From: Bacillota bacterium
GTDB taxonomy: Bacteria; Bacillota; Clostridia; Christensenellales; Borkfalkiaceae
Direction of reading: 5' to 3'
Assembly (NCBI GenBank): GCA_003343805.1
Contig: QAKM01000031.1
Coordinates: 1 to 25,826, forward strand
DNA length: 25,826 nt
The notes beneath the pieces are model-generated. The model did no database searches. It saw nothing but the letters and a program-made list of their open reading frames with translations, and was not told the DNA's origin. Position 1 is the first letter of the stretch, and every line of letters begins with the position of its first letter. A program made the translations under genes and the position numbers. Of the stretch, positions 1-7,587 are shown in pieces.

Positions 1-441
1 CAGTTTGAAAAGCAGGAGATGATCGTCATCTGCAAGCCCGAAGAGAGCGCCGAGTGGTACGACAAGATGTGGCACTATACGGTGGAGCTCTTCGTTTCGA
101 TGGGCATCCCCGTGCGCACGCTCGAGTGCTGCTCGGGCGATCTAGCCGACCTCAAATACCGCAGCGTGGACGTGGAGGCATGGAGCCCCCGCCAGAAGAA
201 GTATTTCGAGGTGGGCTCCTGCTCCAACCTCACCGACGCTCAGGCGCGCCGCCTCAACATCCGCTACAAGAGCGGCAAGGGCACGGCGTTCGCGCACACC
301 CTCAACAACACCGTCGTCGCTCCGCCCCGGATGCTCATCGCCTTTGTCGAGAACCACCTGCGTGCGGACGGCAGCGTCGAGATCCCGGAAGTCCTTTGGC
401 CCTATATGGGAGGGACCAAGGAGATCAGCGTCAGAAAGTAA
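1..441 (+). CDS. serS: Seryl-tRNA synthetase, C-terminal part (5' end outside window)
   Basis: This is the C-terminal 146 residues of a class II aminoacyl-tRNA synthetase that charges tRNA-Ser with serine in the cytoplasm. The frame is open from base 1, beginning QFEKQEM, which matches the conserved segment after motif 2 of SerRS. Further on are the conserved serine-site and motif 3 regions: EVGSCSNLTDAQARRLNIRY, then HTLNNTVVAPPRMLIAFVENH. The C-terminus (PEVLWPYMGGTKEI) is the usual bacterial SerRS ending. The stop is TAA at 439-441. No frameshift is seen in the visible part. The exonuclease gene follows 12 bases downstream with no terminator between them, so the two may be co-transcribed. 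The family assignment is firm; the start cannot be seen. Confidence 0.96.
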   Translation, partial: QFEKQEMIVICKPEESAEWYDKMWHYTVELFVSMGIPVRTLECCSGDLADLKYRSVDVEAWSPRQKKYFEVGSCSNLTDAQARRLNIRYKSGKGTAFAHTLNNTVVAPPRMLIAFVENHLRADGSVEIPEVLWPYMGGTKEISVRK

Positions 442-453
442 TTGCAAGAAGGG

Positions 454-1413
454 ATGAAGTACGTTTTTTTCGACATCGAATGCGCCTGCGTATTCAAGAA
501 TACGGCCAAGATTTGTGCCTTCGGGTATGTGATCACGGATGAAACGTTCCGCGTCCTCGAAAAGGAGGACATCCTCATCAACCCCAAGGGCAAGTTCCAC
601 CTCACAGACCGGAAGGGCGGTGAGGGGCTCGTGCTCCCGTATGAATACGAAGATTTCAAGAAGTATCCCGTGTTCCCTGCCGAATATGCGCGCATCAAGG
701 CGCTCCTCGAGGACAAGGAGGCGATCGTGCTGGGCCATGCGACCATGAACGACGTCAACTATCTCAATCTGGAGACGCGCCGCTATCACCTTCCCTCCTT
801 TTGCTTTGACTATTACGATACGCAGTTTTTCTATATGAACACGCGCTCGGAGTACACCCGTCAGGTGGGGCTCGGGGCGATGGCGGAGGAGCTGGGCGTC
901 GATTTCGTTCCTCACCGCGCCGCCGACGACGCCTACGCTACCATGCGCGTGTGCCGCGTGCTCTGCGCCGAGGAACGGACGAACGTCATGGGCCTCGTGC
1001 GCCGCTACGGCATCCGTGCGGGCCGGCTCGCGGGCTATCAGATCCGTCCGCTCACCTCGATGGGGCTCAAGGCCTACATCCGCGAACGGGACGAGGCGCG
1101 CGAACGTCACGCCAAGGCGCACGAGGAGTTCTATCGCTTCGTCAACAAGAAGATGCACCAGCGGCGGCCCAAGGGCGGCTCGCTCGAGGGGAAGGTATTC
1201 TGCTTTGCGAAGGACATCGAGGACGACGTGGAGATCTCCCGCCGGCTCGTCGCCGCCATCTACGACTCGGGCGGCAAATACACCTCGCACCCCACCGAGT
1301 GCAACGTCTACATTGCCCGCGGCGAGGGGGGATTGCGCTTCCAGAATGCGCTCACGGCGGGGGCGGCGTATATCCCGCTCGAGAGCCTTGCGGGTGCGCT
1401 GGAGAGTATGTAA
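454..1413 (+). CDS. DnaQ-like (DEDDh) 3'-5' exonuclease with probable BRCT-like C-terminus
   Basis: A 319-aa protein. The N-terminal ~170 residues carry the exonuclease motifs of the DnaQ/RNase T superfamily: Exo I FDIE (Asp7, Glu9), Exo II GHATMNDVNYL (Asp100) and Exo III HRAADDA (His154, Asp159). All DEDDh catalytic residues are present, so it should hydrolyse DNA or RNA from the 3' end. After a basic linker (~190-235) the last ~85 residues (GSLEGKVFCFA, then AAIYDSGGKYTS) have the strand-helix-Gly-Gly pattern of a BRCT domain; this part is a weaker call. I chose ATG 454 because MKYVFFDIE is a typical start, although the purine-rich AGAAGGG sits directly against it; a TTG at 442 is the alternative. 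A Rho-independent terminator follows. The substrate is unknown; it may be a proofreading or repair nuclease. Confidence 0.82.
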   Translation: MKYVFFDIECACVFKNTAKICAFGYVITDETFRVLEKEDILINPKGKFHLTDRKGGEGLVLPYEYEDFKKYPVFPAEYARIKALLEDKEAIVLGHATMNDVNYLNLETRRYHLPSFCFDYYDTQFFYMNTRSEYTRQVGLGAMAEELGVDFVPHRAADDAYATMRVCRVLCAEERTNVMGLVRRYGIRAGRLAGYQIRPLTSMGLKAYIRERDEARERHAKAHEEFYRFVNKKMHQRRPKGGSLEGKVFCFAKDIEDDVEISRRLVAAIYDSGGKYTSHPTECNVYIARGEGGLRFQNALTAGAAYIPLESLAGALESM

Positions 1414-1418
1414 CGGAC

Positions 1419-1446
1419 GGACAGCCGAAGGGCTGTCCTTTCTTTG
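1419..1446 (+). terminator. Rho-independent terminator after the exonuclease gene
   Basis: Perfect 8-bp stem GGACAGCC / GGCTGTCC (1419-1426 and 1431-1438) closed by a GAAG tetraloop and followed by TTTCTTT. It lies 6 bases after the exonuclease stop codon. Confidence 0.8.
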
Positions 1447-1479
1447 TCGGGTGCGGCCCTTGCCGCGAAGGAGGAGGAT

Positions 1480-2817
1480 ATGACGCTGCCGGAGGCATTT
1501 TTAAAGCGCATGGAGGGGGATCTGAAAGAGCAGTTCCCCGCCTTTCTGCGCAGCTTGGAAGAGCCGCCCGTGAAGGGCGTGCGCGCCAATCTTCTGAAGT
1601 GTTCGGAGGAAGAATTTTCCCGCCTTGTGCCCTTCCCGCTCGGGGAACGGGTGCCGTGGGCGGAGGGCGGCTTCTATTGCCCGGAGGAGCGCCCCGGGGC
1701 ATACGCCGAACACTTTGCGGGGCTCTACTACTGCCAGGAGCCCTCGGCGATGTGCGCCGCGCCCCTCCTTCAGGTGCGGCCCGGGGAGCGCGTCCTCGAC
1801 CTGTGCGCTGCGCCGGGGGGCAAGACGACGCAGCTCGCCGCGCGGATGCGGGGGCAAGGCGTCCTTATCGCCAACGAATACGTCTTTGACCGCGCGAAGA
1901 TCCTGTCGCAGAACGTCGAGCGCATGGGCATCACAAACTGCGCCGTCGTCAGCGCCTCCACGGAAGAACTTGCCGAAGCGCTTGGCGGGTATTTTGACAA
2001 GGTTTTGGTCGATGCGCCCTGCTCGGGCGAGGGGATGTTCCGAAAGGATCCCGGCGCCATCGCCGAATGGAGCGAGGAGAACGTTGCCCGCTGCATTGCC
2101 CGCCAGCGCGATATTTTGGACGATGCGGCGCGGCTCGTGCGTGCGGGCGGGCGGCTCGTGTACTCGACCTGCACCTTTGCGCGCGGGGAGGACGAGGAGC
2201 AGGTGGAAAACTTTCTTGCCCACCATCCCGAATTTGCGCTGCTGGAGCAGCACCGCCTCCTGCCGCACGAGGTGAAGGGGGAGGGGCACTTTGCCGCCCT
2301 CTTGGAAAAGCGCGGGGAGGACGATCCCTGTGACGGGCCCTGCAGGGTGCGCTCCTTCCCCGTGCGCCGCGACCGCGCTGCCGAACGCGCGTGGAAGGAA
2401 TTTGCCGCGGACTTTTTCAAGGTCTTGCCCCAAGGCACGCTCACGACGCTCCCCGACGGCCGGATGTATCTTTTGCCCGAGGGGCTGCCCGCCCTCCCCG
2501 GCCGTGTGGTGCGTGCGGGACGGGAGCTCGGCGAGTACAACGGCAAACGCTTCACGCCCGCCCATGCCCTTGCCATGAGCGCAGGGCGGGAGGGGGTGCG
2601 GCGCTTCCTTGCACTCGGACGGGGGGAGGCGGAACGCTATCTGCACGGCGAGGCGCTTGCCCTGGACGGGCTCTTCGGTGAGGCAGAGGCGGCCGCAACG
2701 GGGAGCGGCTGGTGTGTCGTCGGGCTCGGGGCGTACCCGCTCGGCCTCGGCAAGATCGCGGGCGGGATGCTCAAGAACCATCTGCCAAAAGCTCTCCGCG
2801 CTGCCAAACTTTCCTGA
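1480..2817 (+). CDS. rsmF: RsmF/NOL1-NOP2-Sun family rRNA (cytosine-5) methyltransferase
   Basis: A 445-aa SAM-dependent methyltransferase predicted to methylate carbon 5 of a cytosine in 16S rRNA. Motif I LDLCAAPGGKTTQLA is the SAM-binding loop of this family. Motif IV DAPCSGEGMFRKDP carries Cys181 and motif VI YSTCTFARGEDE carries Cys231, the two-cysteine pair used by RNA m5C methyltransferases (nucleophile in motif VI, release cysteine in motif IV). The extra C-terminal ~150 residues, including RAGRELGEYNGKRFTP and LALDGLFGEA, resemble the PUA-like tail of RsmF/YebU proteins. ATG 1480 is chosen because GGAGGAGG lies just before it; an in-frame TTG at 1444 falls inside the upstream terminator. 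The exact target base cannot be told from sequence. Confidence 0.9.
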   Translation: MTLPEAFLKRMEGDLKEQFPAFLRSLEEPPVKGVRANLLKCSEEEFSRLVPFPLGERVPWAEGGFYCPEERPGAYAEHFAGLYYCQEPSAMCAAPLLQVRPGERVLDLCAAPGGKTTQLAARMRGQGVLIANEYVFDRAKILSQNVERMGITNCAVVSASTEELAEALGGYFDKVLVDAPCSGEGMFRKDPGAIAEWSEENVARCIARQRDILDDAARLVRAGGRLVYSTCTFARGEDEEQVENFLAHHPEFALLEQHRLLPHEVKGEGHFAALLEKRGEDDPCDGPCRVRSFPVRRDRAAERAWKEFAADFFKVLPQGTLTTLPDGRMYLLPEGLPALPGRVVRAGRELGEYNGKRFTPAHALAMSAGREGVRRFLALGRGEAERYLHGEALALDGLFGEAEAAATGSGWCVVGLGAYPLGLGKIAGGMLKNHLPKALRAAKLS

Positions 2818-2867
2818 GCCGGGGCGGGCCGCAGACGCGCCGAAGGGAGGAAGGAGAGCATGATACT

Positions 2868-2914
2868 GCGCCGCGGGCGCCCGAAACGGGCGCCCGCGGC
2901 GCGTTCTGTTTTCA
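2868..2914 (+). terminator. Very GC-rich terminator hairpin after rsmF
   Basis: Perfect 15-bp stem (2868-2882 with 2888-2902) beginning GCGCCGCGG and closed by GAAAC, followed by GTTCTGTTTTC. It lies between the convergent rsmF and surface-protein genes. The GCGCCGCGG core and T-containing tail recur at 14733 and 19774. Confidence 0.85.
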
Positions 2915-2925
2915 TACCATAAAAT

Positions 2926-2951
2926 AAGAGGCTCCCGGGCGGGAGCCTCTT
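2926..2951 (-). terminator. Terminator of the large surface-protein gene
   Basis: Perfect 11-bp stem (AAGAGGCTCCC at 2926-2936, complement at 2941-2951) with a 4-base loop. Read on the minus strand it is followed by TATTTTAT. It begins 14 bases beyond the stop codon of the minus-strand gene. Confidence 0.85.
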
Positions 2952-2964
2952 AACGGTTCAGACA

Positions 2965-5900
2965 TCAGTTGTTGTAAGGATCGTACTCATCCTCGGGGAC
3001 CGACGTCTCGTCCTTCTTGGCGGCAGGCTTCTTCACCTGCGGGGGAAGGGGACGCACGACGGGTGCGCTCTCTGCCTTGATGCGCTGTCTGCGGCTGCGC
3101 TTCTCGAGCTGGCGTCTCACGATGACGAGCACGATGACGGCCACGAGCACGACGGCAAGCACACCGGAGGAGATGAGCAGCCAGACGTTGTTGTCCGTCT
3201 CGGTCTCGGTGGTGTCCTCTTCTTCGTCGCCCTCGCCGAGGTCATCCTCTTCCACCGTCACATCCGCTGCGGAGTAGTCGAGGAAGAAGGTGTAGGCGGG
3301 GGAGCCGGTGGCAAGGCCTTCGCTGTCATCCCAATAGAGGTAGACGAGCTGCTCTTCGTACGAGGACTGCGTGTAGGAGCCGTAGGGGTTCCCGAGTTCA
3401 TCCTCGTCCTGCGTTGCGTCGTAGCGGAGGTACGAGGTCGCATCGTAGAAGGTGAAGGTGTAGTACATGGCGATCGCAGAGTCGGTGATATTGTCCTTCT
3501 CGGCAATGCCGTTCGCACGCTTGATCTCTTCGACGGCCTCGTCACGGATGGAGGCGAAGTCGCTCGTGCTGTCGTTGGAGTAGTTGTCGAAGATGACGTA
3601 GCTGTCCTCGGGGTTGGGGGCGGAGCCGTCGCGCGAGCCGCTCCACACTTCCAGGCGGTAGGTCTTGGCCTCGCTCCCGGCATTGAGATAGAAGCTGACC
3701 GTTACCCATTCGCCCGCTGCCTTGGTGCCGTCCACTTCGATGACGGCCGAGGGGAGCGTTGCGTTCCGGAAGTCGTAGCGGGTGATGGTCTCGCCGCTCA
3801 CTTCGGTGGGAAGGCAGGTGACTTCGGTGGAGTAGGTGTCCGTCTCGAGGTCGTAGTAGGCATACGTTCTGCCCTCGTGCACATAGAAGGCCACGGTGCC
3901 GTCGCGGGTGACGTAGTTGCCTTCGTCGTCGGTGTCGTAGTTATACAGGTTCGCGTAGTACATCGCGCTCGTATCGCCCGTGCGGGTGTAGAGACCGTTC
4001 TCGTTGAGGGTGAACAGCACGTCGCTGTGGCGGTCGAACTCGTCGGAAGAGGGATCGATGCGGCAGATGTTGCCGTTGTCATCGTACCAGTAGGTGACGT
4101 CGGGCAGGTTGGTCGACATCGCGCTGCCGGCGGACTTGGAGGTCGTCGTATCGGTCAGGTAGATGTACGCCTTGGCGCCCTCCGAGAGGCGGACGCGCAT
4201 GGAGACGAGCTGTGCGGTGCTTGCCGAAAGGGAGATGTCCTGCGAGATGAAGCCGTAGGAGGCAGCCTCGCCGTTGGCGATCACAAGGGGCTGGTTGGCG
4301 TTGCCGAAGAGGTTCGTCCACCACTCATCGCCGTCTGCCGCCGAGGTGTCGAGGATGTTCCTCCATGCCTCTTCGGAAGCGTAGTAGTTGTCCGCATAGT
4401 CGGCATTGAGGAGGCCGGCATACACATTCTCGGGCTTGACGTTGGAGACGCCGCCGTCGGGTACGACGGCCACGCTGCCGCCGAGGGTGCCCGTGAAGGA
4501 AGCGGGAAGGGCGGGACGCGATTCGATGTCCTTGCGGGCGGTCGCCGAAACGTCGTCAAAGCTGCTCGTGTTCTGCGCTCTGCCCGTCAGGGAGACCTTC
4601 ACCGCACGGTCGCCCGTCGACGCATAGCTGTATTCCGTGCCGGTCAGGGGCTTGGTCTCAAAGTTGGTGAAGGCCGCATAGCCGTCCGAGAAGTCATAGC
4701 GGTCGGCCGAGACGATGCTCGTGGGGCCGTAGGAAAATTCGATGTGGAAGGTCTTGTCCTCGTCCGTCTCGTTGGTGAGGAAGAAGAAGCACTGCACCCA
4801 ACCGTTGTAGATATCCTGATTGTCGTCGTCGATATCGACGGTGTCCACAGCGTTGGAATCGAACGCGGTGAGCGTGGTGCGGTTCTCGCCGTCCACGAGC
4901 GTCGCATTCGCGCCCGTCAGGCCTTCGGCGATCTCGCTCGTCTTGACGAAGAAGGAGACCAGCATCCGCTCGCCCGAAGCGAGGGAGATGTCGCCCGTCT
5001 TGGCGGTGTAGGCCGCGCCGTTTGCGGACATCAGCATGAGGACGTTGCCGTTCTCACCGAAGGGGTACTTGCCTTCGAGGTCGTTGCGGTAGATCTTCTG
5101 CAGGGTGGGGTTGGAGGATGCCGCGATCTCCGCCATCGTCATGAGGGCGGTCACGTTCTCCTCGCTGTCGCCGAGCGAGGGGTGGATGCTCTCGGACGTG
5201 TACGTCTTGCTGCCCGAGACTTCGCTCGTGAGCGCGAAGGTCACATCGTCCAGAAGGTCGCCCGCCGCGTCGAAGCCGGCGTACAGGTCGAGGGCGAAGG
5301 TGTCGCCCGTCACGCTGTCCGTATCAAAGACCTTCTCTTCGGCAAGGGAATCGACGGTGCAGATGTTCCAATCGGAGGAGACAGCCTCCTCGTAAGCCTC
5401 GGCGGAGATGATCTCGCAGGAGACGTCGTCGAAGAAGGCATAGCCGTTGACGTTCTCGTAGCGGTCGGAAGAGGAGCCGCGGCCGAGGCCGAGCACCACC
5501 GTGAAGGTGGAGGAAGCGAAGGTGCTGGCGCGCACATAGACGGTGTACTCCTGCCATTCGCCTTTGGTGTTGATGTTCTTAATCTGCATCTGGTCGAGCG
5601 TCGTGCCGCCCACCGTGTTGGTGATGCCGATGTAGGCACCGCCGCGGCGGGAGACCTCCGTCTCGCTGTCTGCGTAGTAATGCGTGAGGGCATCGGTGCG
5701 CACCCAGACGGAGAGCTTGGCTGCCGTGCCCGCCTCGAGCGTGATCGTCGTGCCCGAGGTATAGTACTGTGCGGTACCGAGGACGTTCTCGCTCGTCCTC
5801 CGGTTGTGGATCATGAGGACGCTCGTGTCGCCGTTCTCACGCTGGGCGGCGTCGTCGTGGAGGGCAAGGCCCGCACCCACGTCGCTGTTGAGGTATTCCA

Positions 5901-6456
5901 CGTCCTCGAAGTCGACGGAATAGCTGTATTCGGCGAAGAGCTCCGCTTCTTCGGAATCGTCGTCGAGGTCGTCGATCTCGTCCTCGTAGATGTCGAGGAA
6001 CTTGAGGCGGTCGTAGGCGGAGACGTTGTCGTCCTCCCAATGCGCCGCGGCTTCCTCGATGGAGGCAAAGGTGGTCACTTCCTCGTCGTCCTTGGTGTAG
6101 GTCGAGAAGGGATAGCCGCCCGAGGAGGTGAAGTACGTCCAGTCGGCGGTGTTGATGATGCCGGAGGCCGTATCCGACGAGGGAGAACCGGCGCTGAACG
6201 TCCAGTTGTTGGGCGTGTTCACGACGCCGTGACGGTCGATGACGTCCTCAACGTCCTTGTCGGAGTAAAATTCAAAATTGCCGTTGCGGAGAAGCTGGGT
6301 ATCGGCCTGGGAGACGGTGGTGTCCTCGTCGTCCGAGGTGTCCGACCCGTCCGAGCAGGCGGTAAAGACCCCCAAGGAGAGCGTCGTCGCGACCGTGAGC
6401 GAGAGCACGGACAGAACGTATTTTCTCCAGGTTTCCGTTCGATTGTTTTTTGCCAT
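2965..6456 (-). CDS. Large surface lipoprotein-like protein with jelly-roll-type domains and C-terminal membrane anchor
   Basis: A 1163-aa exported protein of unknown ligand. The N-terminus has a basic start, a hydrophobic stretch (residues 13-33) and a possible lipobox ending FTAC with Cys34; Phe at -3 is unusual. After an Asp/Ser-rich spacer come at least three carbohydrate-binding-module-like beta domains. The first (~55-350) opens LLRNGNFEF and ends FFDDVSCEI; the second covers ~390-620; the third (~720-1010) contains GEWVTVSFYLNAGS and ends YVIFDNYSND. Such NGNFE...FDD blocks are typical of galactose-binding-like jelly rolls. A very acidic linker leads to a transmembrane helix (~1091-1113) and a 50-residue basic, proline-containing tail (RRQLEKRSRRQRIK, then PLPPQVKKP). 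It would therefore be anchored at both ends. It is monocistronic with its own promoter and terminator. A glycan-binding role is inference. Confidence 0.8.
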   Translation of the reverse strand: MAKNNRTETWRKYVLSVLSLTVATTLSLGVFTACSDGSDTSDDEDTTVSQADTQLLRNGNFEFYSDKDVEDVIDRHGVVNTPNNWTFSAGSPSSDTASGIINTADWTYFTSSGGYPFSTYTKDDEEVTTFASIEEAAAHWEDDNVSAYDRLKFLDIYEDEIDDLDDDSEEAELFAEYSYSVDFEDVEYLNSDVGAGLALHDDAAQRENGDTSVLMIHNRRTSENVLGTAQYYTSGTTITLEAGTAAKLSVWVRTDALTHYYADSETEVSRRGGAYIGITNTVGGTTLDQMQIKNINTKGEWQEYTVYVRASTFASSTFTVVLGLGRGSSSDRYENVNGYAFFDDVSCEIISAEAYEEAVSSDWNICTVDSLAEEKVFDTDSVTGDTFALDLYAGFDAAGDLLDDVTFALTSEVSGSKTYTSESIHPSLGDSEENVTALMTMAEIAASSNPTLQKIYRNDLEGKYPFGENGNVLMLMSANGAAYTAKTGDISLASGERMLVSFFVKTSEIAEGLTGANATLVDGENRTTLTAFDSNAVDTVDIDDDNQDIYNGWVQCFFFLTNETDEDKTFHIEFSYGPTSIVSADRYDFSDGYAAFTNFETKPLTGTEYSYASTGDRAVKVSLTGRAQNTSSFDDVSATARKDIESRPALPASFTGTLGGSVAVVPDGGVSNVKPENVYAGLLNADYADNYYASEEAWRNILDTSAADGDEWWTNLFGNANQPLVIANGEAASYGFISQDISLSASTAQLVSMRVRLSEGAKAYIYLTDTTTSKSAGSAMSTNLPDVTYWYDDNGNICRIDPSSDEFDRHSDVLFTLNENGLYTRTGDTSAMYYANLYNYDTDDEGNYVTRDGTVAFYVHEGRTYAYYDLETDTYSTEVTCLPTEVSGETITRYDFRNATLPSAVIEVDGTKAAGEWVTVSFYLNAGSEAKTYRLEVWSGSRDGSAPNPEDSYVIFDNYSNDSTSDFASIRDEAVEEIKRANGIAEKDNITDSAIAMYYTFTFYDATSYLRYDATQDEDELGNPYGSYTQSSYEEQLVYLYWDDSEGLATGSPAYTFFLDYSAADVTVEEDDLGEGDEEEDTTETETDNNVWLLISSGVLAVVLVAVIVLVIVRRQLEKRSRRQRIKAESAPVVRPLPPQVKKPAAKKDETSVPEDEYDPYNN

Positions 6457-6537
6457 AAAACACCCTTTTTTAGTTTATCTTAGGCCGCAGGGAGAGCAGA
6501 GCGCATCTCCCGTTGAGCCAATTCTTGCAATAGCACT

Positions 6538-6566
6538 ATTTTACAGGAAAATGCGCAGAGAAGCAA
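6538..6566 (-). promoter_or_regulatory. Predicted sigma-70 promoter for the surface-protein gene
   Basis: Minus strand TTGCTT (6566-6561), 17-base spacer, TAAAAT (6543-6538). It lies about 80 bases upstream of the start codon, which is preceded by AGGGTG at 4 bases. Confidence 0.5.
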
Positions 6567-6662
6567 GCATTTCTAAGTGAAATCGAGAAAAAAAGGGTAA
6601 TTTTTTTATGGAAGGGCAAACTGAGGAAAAACGGGCGCGCAGGGCGCGCGGGAGGGGAGGAT

Positions 6663-7022
6663 ATGCAGAAAAAGAGTGTGTTTGCCTGCCTTGCGGGCGG
6701 GGCGGCGGTGGGCGCCGCGAACGGGCTCCTCGGCGGGGGAGGAGGGATGCTCGCCGTGCCCATCCTCGAGAAGGCGGGCCTTGAGGAGCGGTGCGCGCAC
6801 GCCACGGCCATCGCGGTCATCGCGCCCGCCTCCCTCGTGAGCGGCATCGTCTATCTCTGCTCGGGGCTGGTGGAGATGCCGCTCTTTATCCCCGCGGCGC
6901 TCGGGGTGCTGCTGGGCGGGCTTCTGGGGGCAAAACTTCTGCGCATCCTGCCCCTCGGGGCGATCTCGCTGCTCTTCGAGGGGGTCATGCTGGCGGCGGG
7001 GCTGAGGCTGCTTTTCCCGTGA
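6663..7022 (+). CDS. TSUP (TauE/SafE) family permease, N-terminal half protein
   Basis: A 119-aa hydrophobic protein matching one half of the sulfite exporter TauE/SafE family, inner-membrane carriers for sulfite, sulfonates or related anions. Near the N-terminus it has the hallmark glycine-rich segment GLLGGGGGMLAVPILE, followed by about three further hydrophobic helices (residues ~45-117). A full TSUP protein has two such repeats in one chain of ~250 aa; here the first repeat ends with its own stop and the second half is a separate overlapping gene. The start ATG 6663 is preceded by GGGAGGGGAGG. The substrate cannot be predicted. Confidence 0.85.
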   Translation: MQKKSVFACLAGGAAVGAANGLLGGGGGMLAVPILEKAGLEERCAHATAIAVIAPASLVSGIVYLCSGLVEMPLFIPAALGVLLGGLLGAKLLRILPLGAISLLFEGVMLAAGLRLLFP

Positions 7023-7420
7023 GCTTTTTTCTTCTCTTCCTTGCGGGGATGGTCGGCGGCGTGCTCGGCGGTATGGGCATGGGCGGCGGAACGGCGCTCA
7101 TCCCCCTCCTCACGCTCTTTCTCGGCCTCCCGCAGACGGCGGCGCAGGGCATCAACCTCCTCGCCTTTTTCCCGATGGCGGCGCTCACCCTCCCCGTGCA
7201 CGCAAAGAACGGCCTTTTGAAGAAGGAGGGCCTCGTCTTTCTGGTGCTGCCCGCGCTCGTCCTGTCGGCGGCGGGGGCGCTTTTGGCGGCGCAGCTCCCC
7301 GGAATGTTGCTCCGCCGCGCGTTCGGCGCCTTCCTCATCGTCCTCTCCGCGGTGCGGATAGGGGGCCGCGTGCAAAACAAGGGCGGCAAAGCGGGTGAAA
7401 AACGCCAAAAAACTTGGTGA
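7019..7420 (+). CDS. TSUP (TauE/SafE) family permease, C-terminal half protein
   Basis: A 133-aa hydrophobic protein, the second half of the split TSUP transporter. It starts at GTG 7019, overlapping the stop of the preceding half gene as GTGA, so translation is probably coupled; no clear ribosome binding site of its own is visible. It carries the second copy of the family motif, GGVLGGMGMGGGTALIPLL, followed by NLLAFFPMAALTLP and two more helices, then a short basic tail (residues ~117-133). The two halves presumably assemble into one carrier. Half-size TSUP pairs occur in other Clostridia as far as I recall, so this is probably native rather than a broken gene. Confidence 0.82.
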   Translation: MSFFLLFLAGMVGGVLGGMGMGGGTALIPLLTLFLGLPQTAAQGINLLAFFPMAALTLPVHAKNGLLKKEGLVFLVLPALVLSAAGALLAAQLPGMLLRRAFGAFLIVLSAVRIGGRVQNKGGKAGEKRQKTW

Positions 7421-7424
7421 AAAG

Positions 7425-7476
7425 GGAAAATATTTTCCAAAAGGGTATGGACAAATGCCCCCGCGTGTGTTAAAAT
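7425..7476 (+). promoter_or_regulatory. Predicted promoter of the ppx-maf-mreB-like operon, with upstream palindrome
   Basis: TGGACA (7448-7453), 17-base spacer, TAAAAT (7471-7476). Ten bases upstream of the -35 is a perfect 14-base AT-rich palindrome GGAAAATATTTTCC (7425-7438), which could be an operator or an UP-like element; nothing decides between these. The predicted transcript start is ~100 bases before the ppx start codon. Confidence 0.55.
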
Positions 7477-7587
7477 GGGCATAGTAAGATTTGGAATAAG
7501 AATGGGTCGAATTTTATATTCCGTCGGAAACCGTGCGGCAGGCCCGCACGGCGCTCTTACGATTTTACAAGGAAAGGACGGATCCAA

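Noticed and set aside
2860..2922. 20-codon frame starting MILRRGRPKR behind a good GGAGG-type site after rsmF
   Set aside because: Most of it is the terminator hairpin; probably chance, although the ribosome-site-like GGAGGAAGGAG is striking.
3877..6483. 868-codon open frame on the plus strand antisense to the large surface protein
   Set aside because: Val/Gly/Arg-rich translation without recognisable domains; it mirrors a real GC-rich gene on the other strand that has a signal peptide, domains, promoter and terminator.
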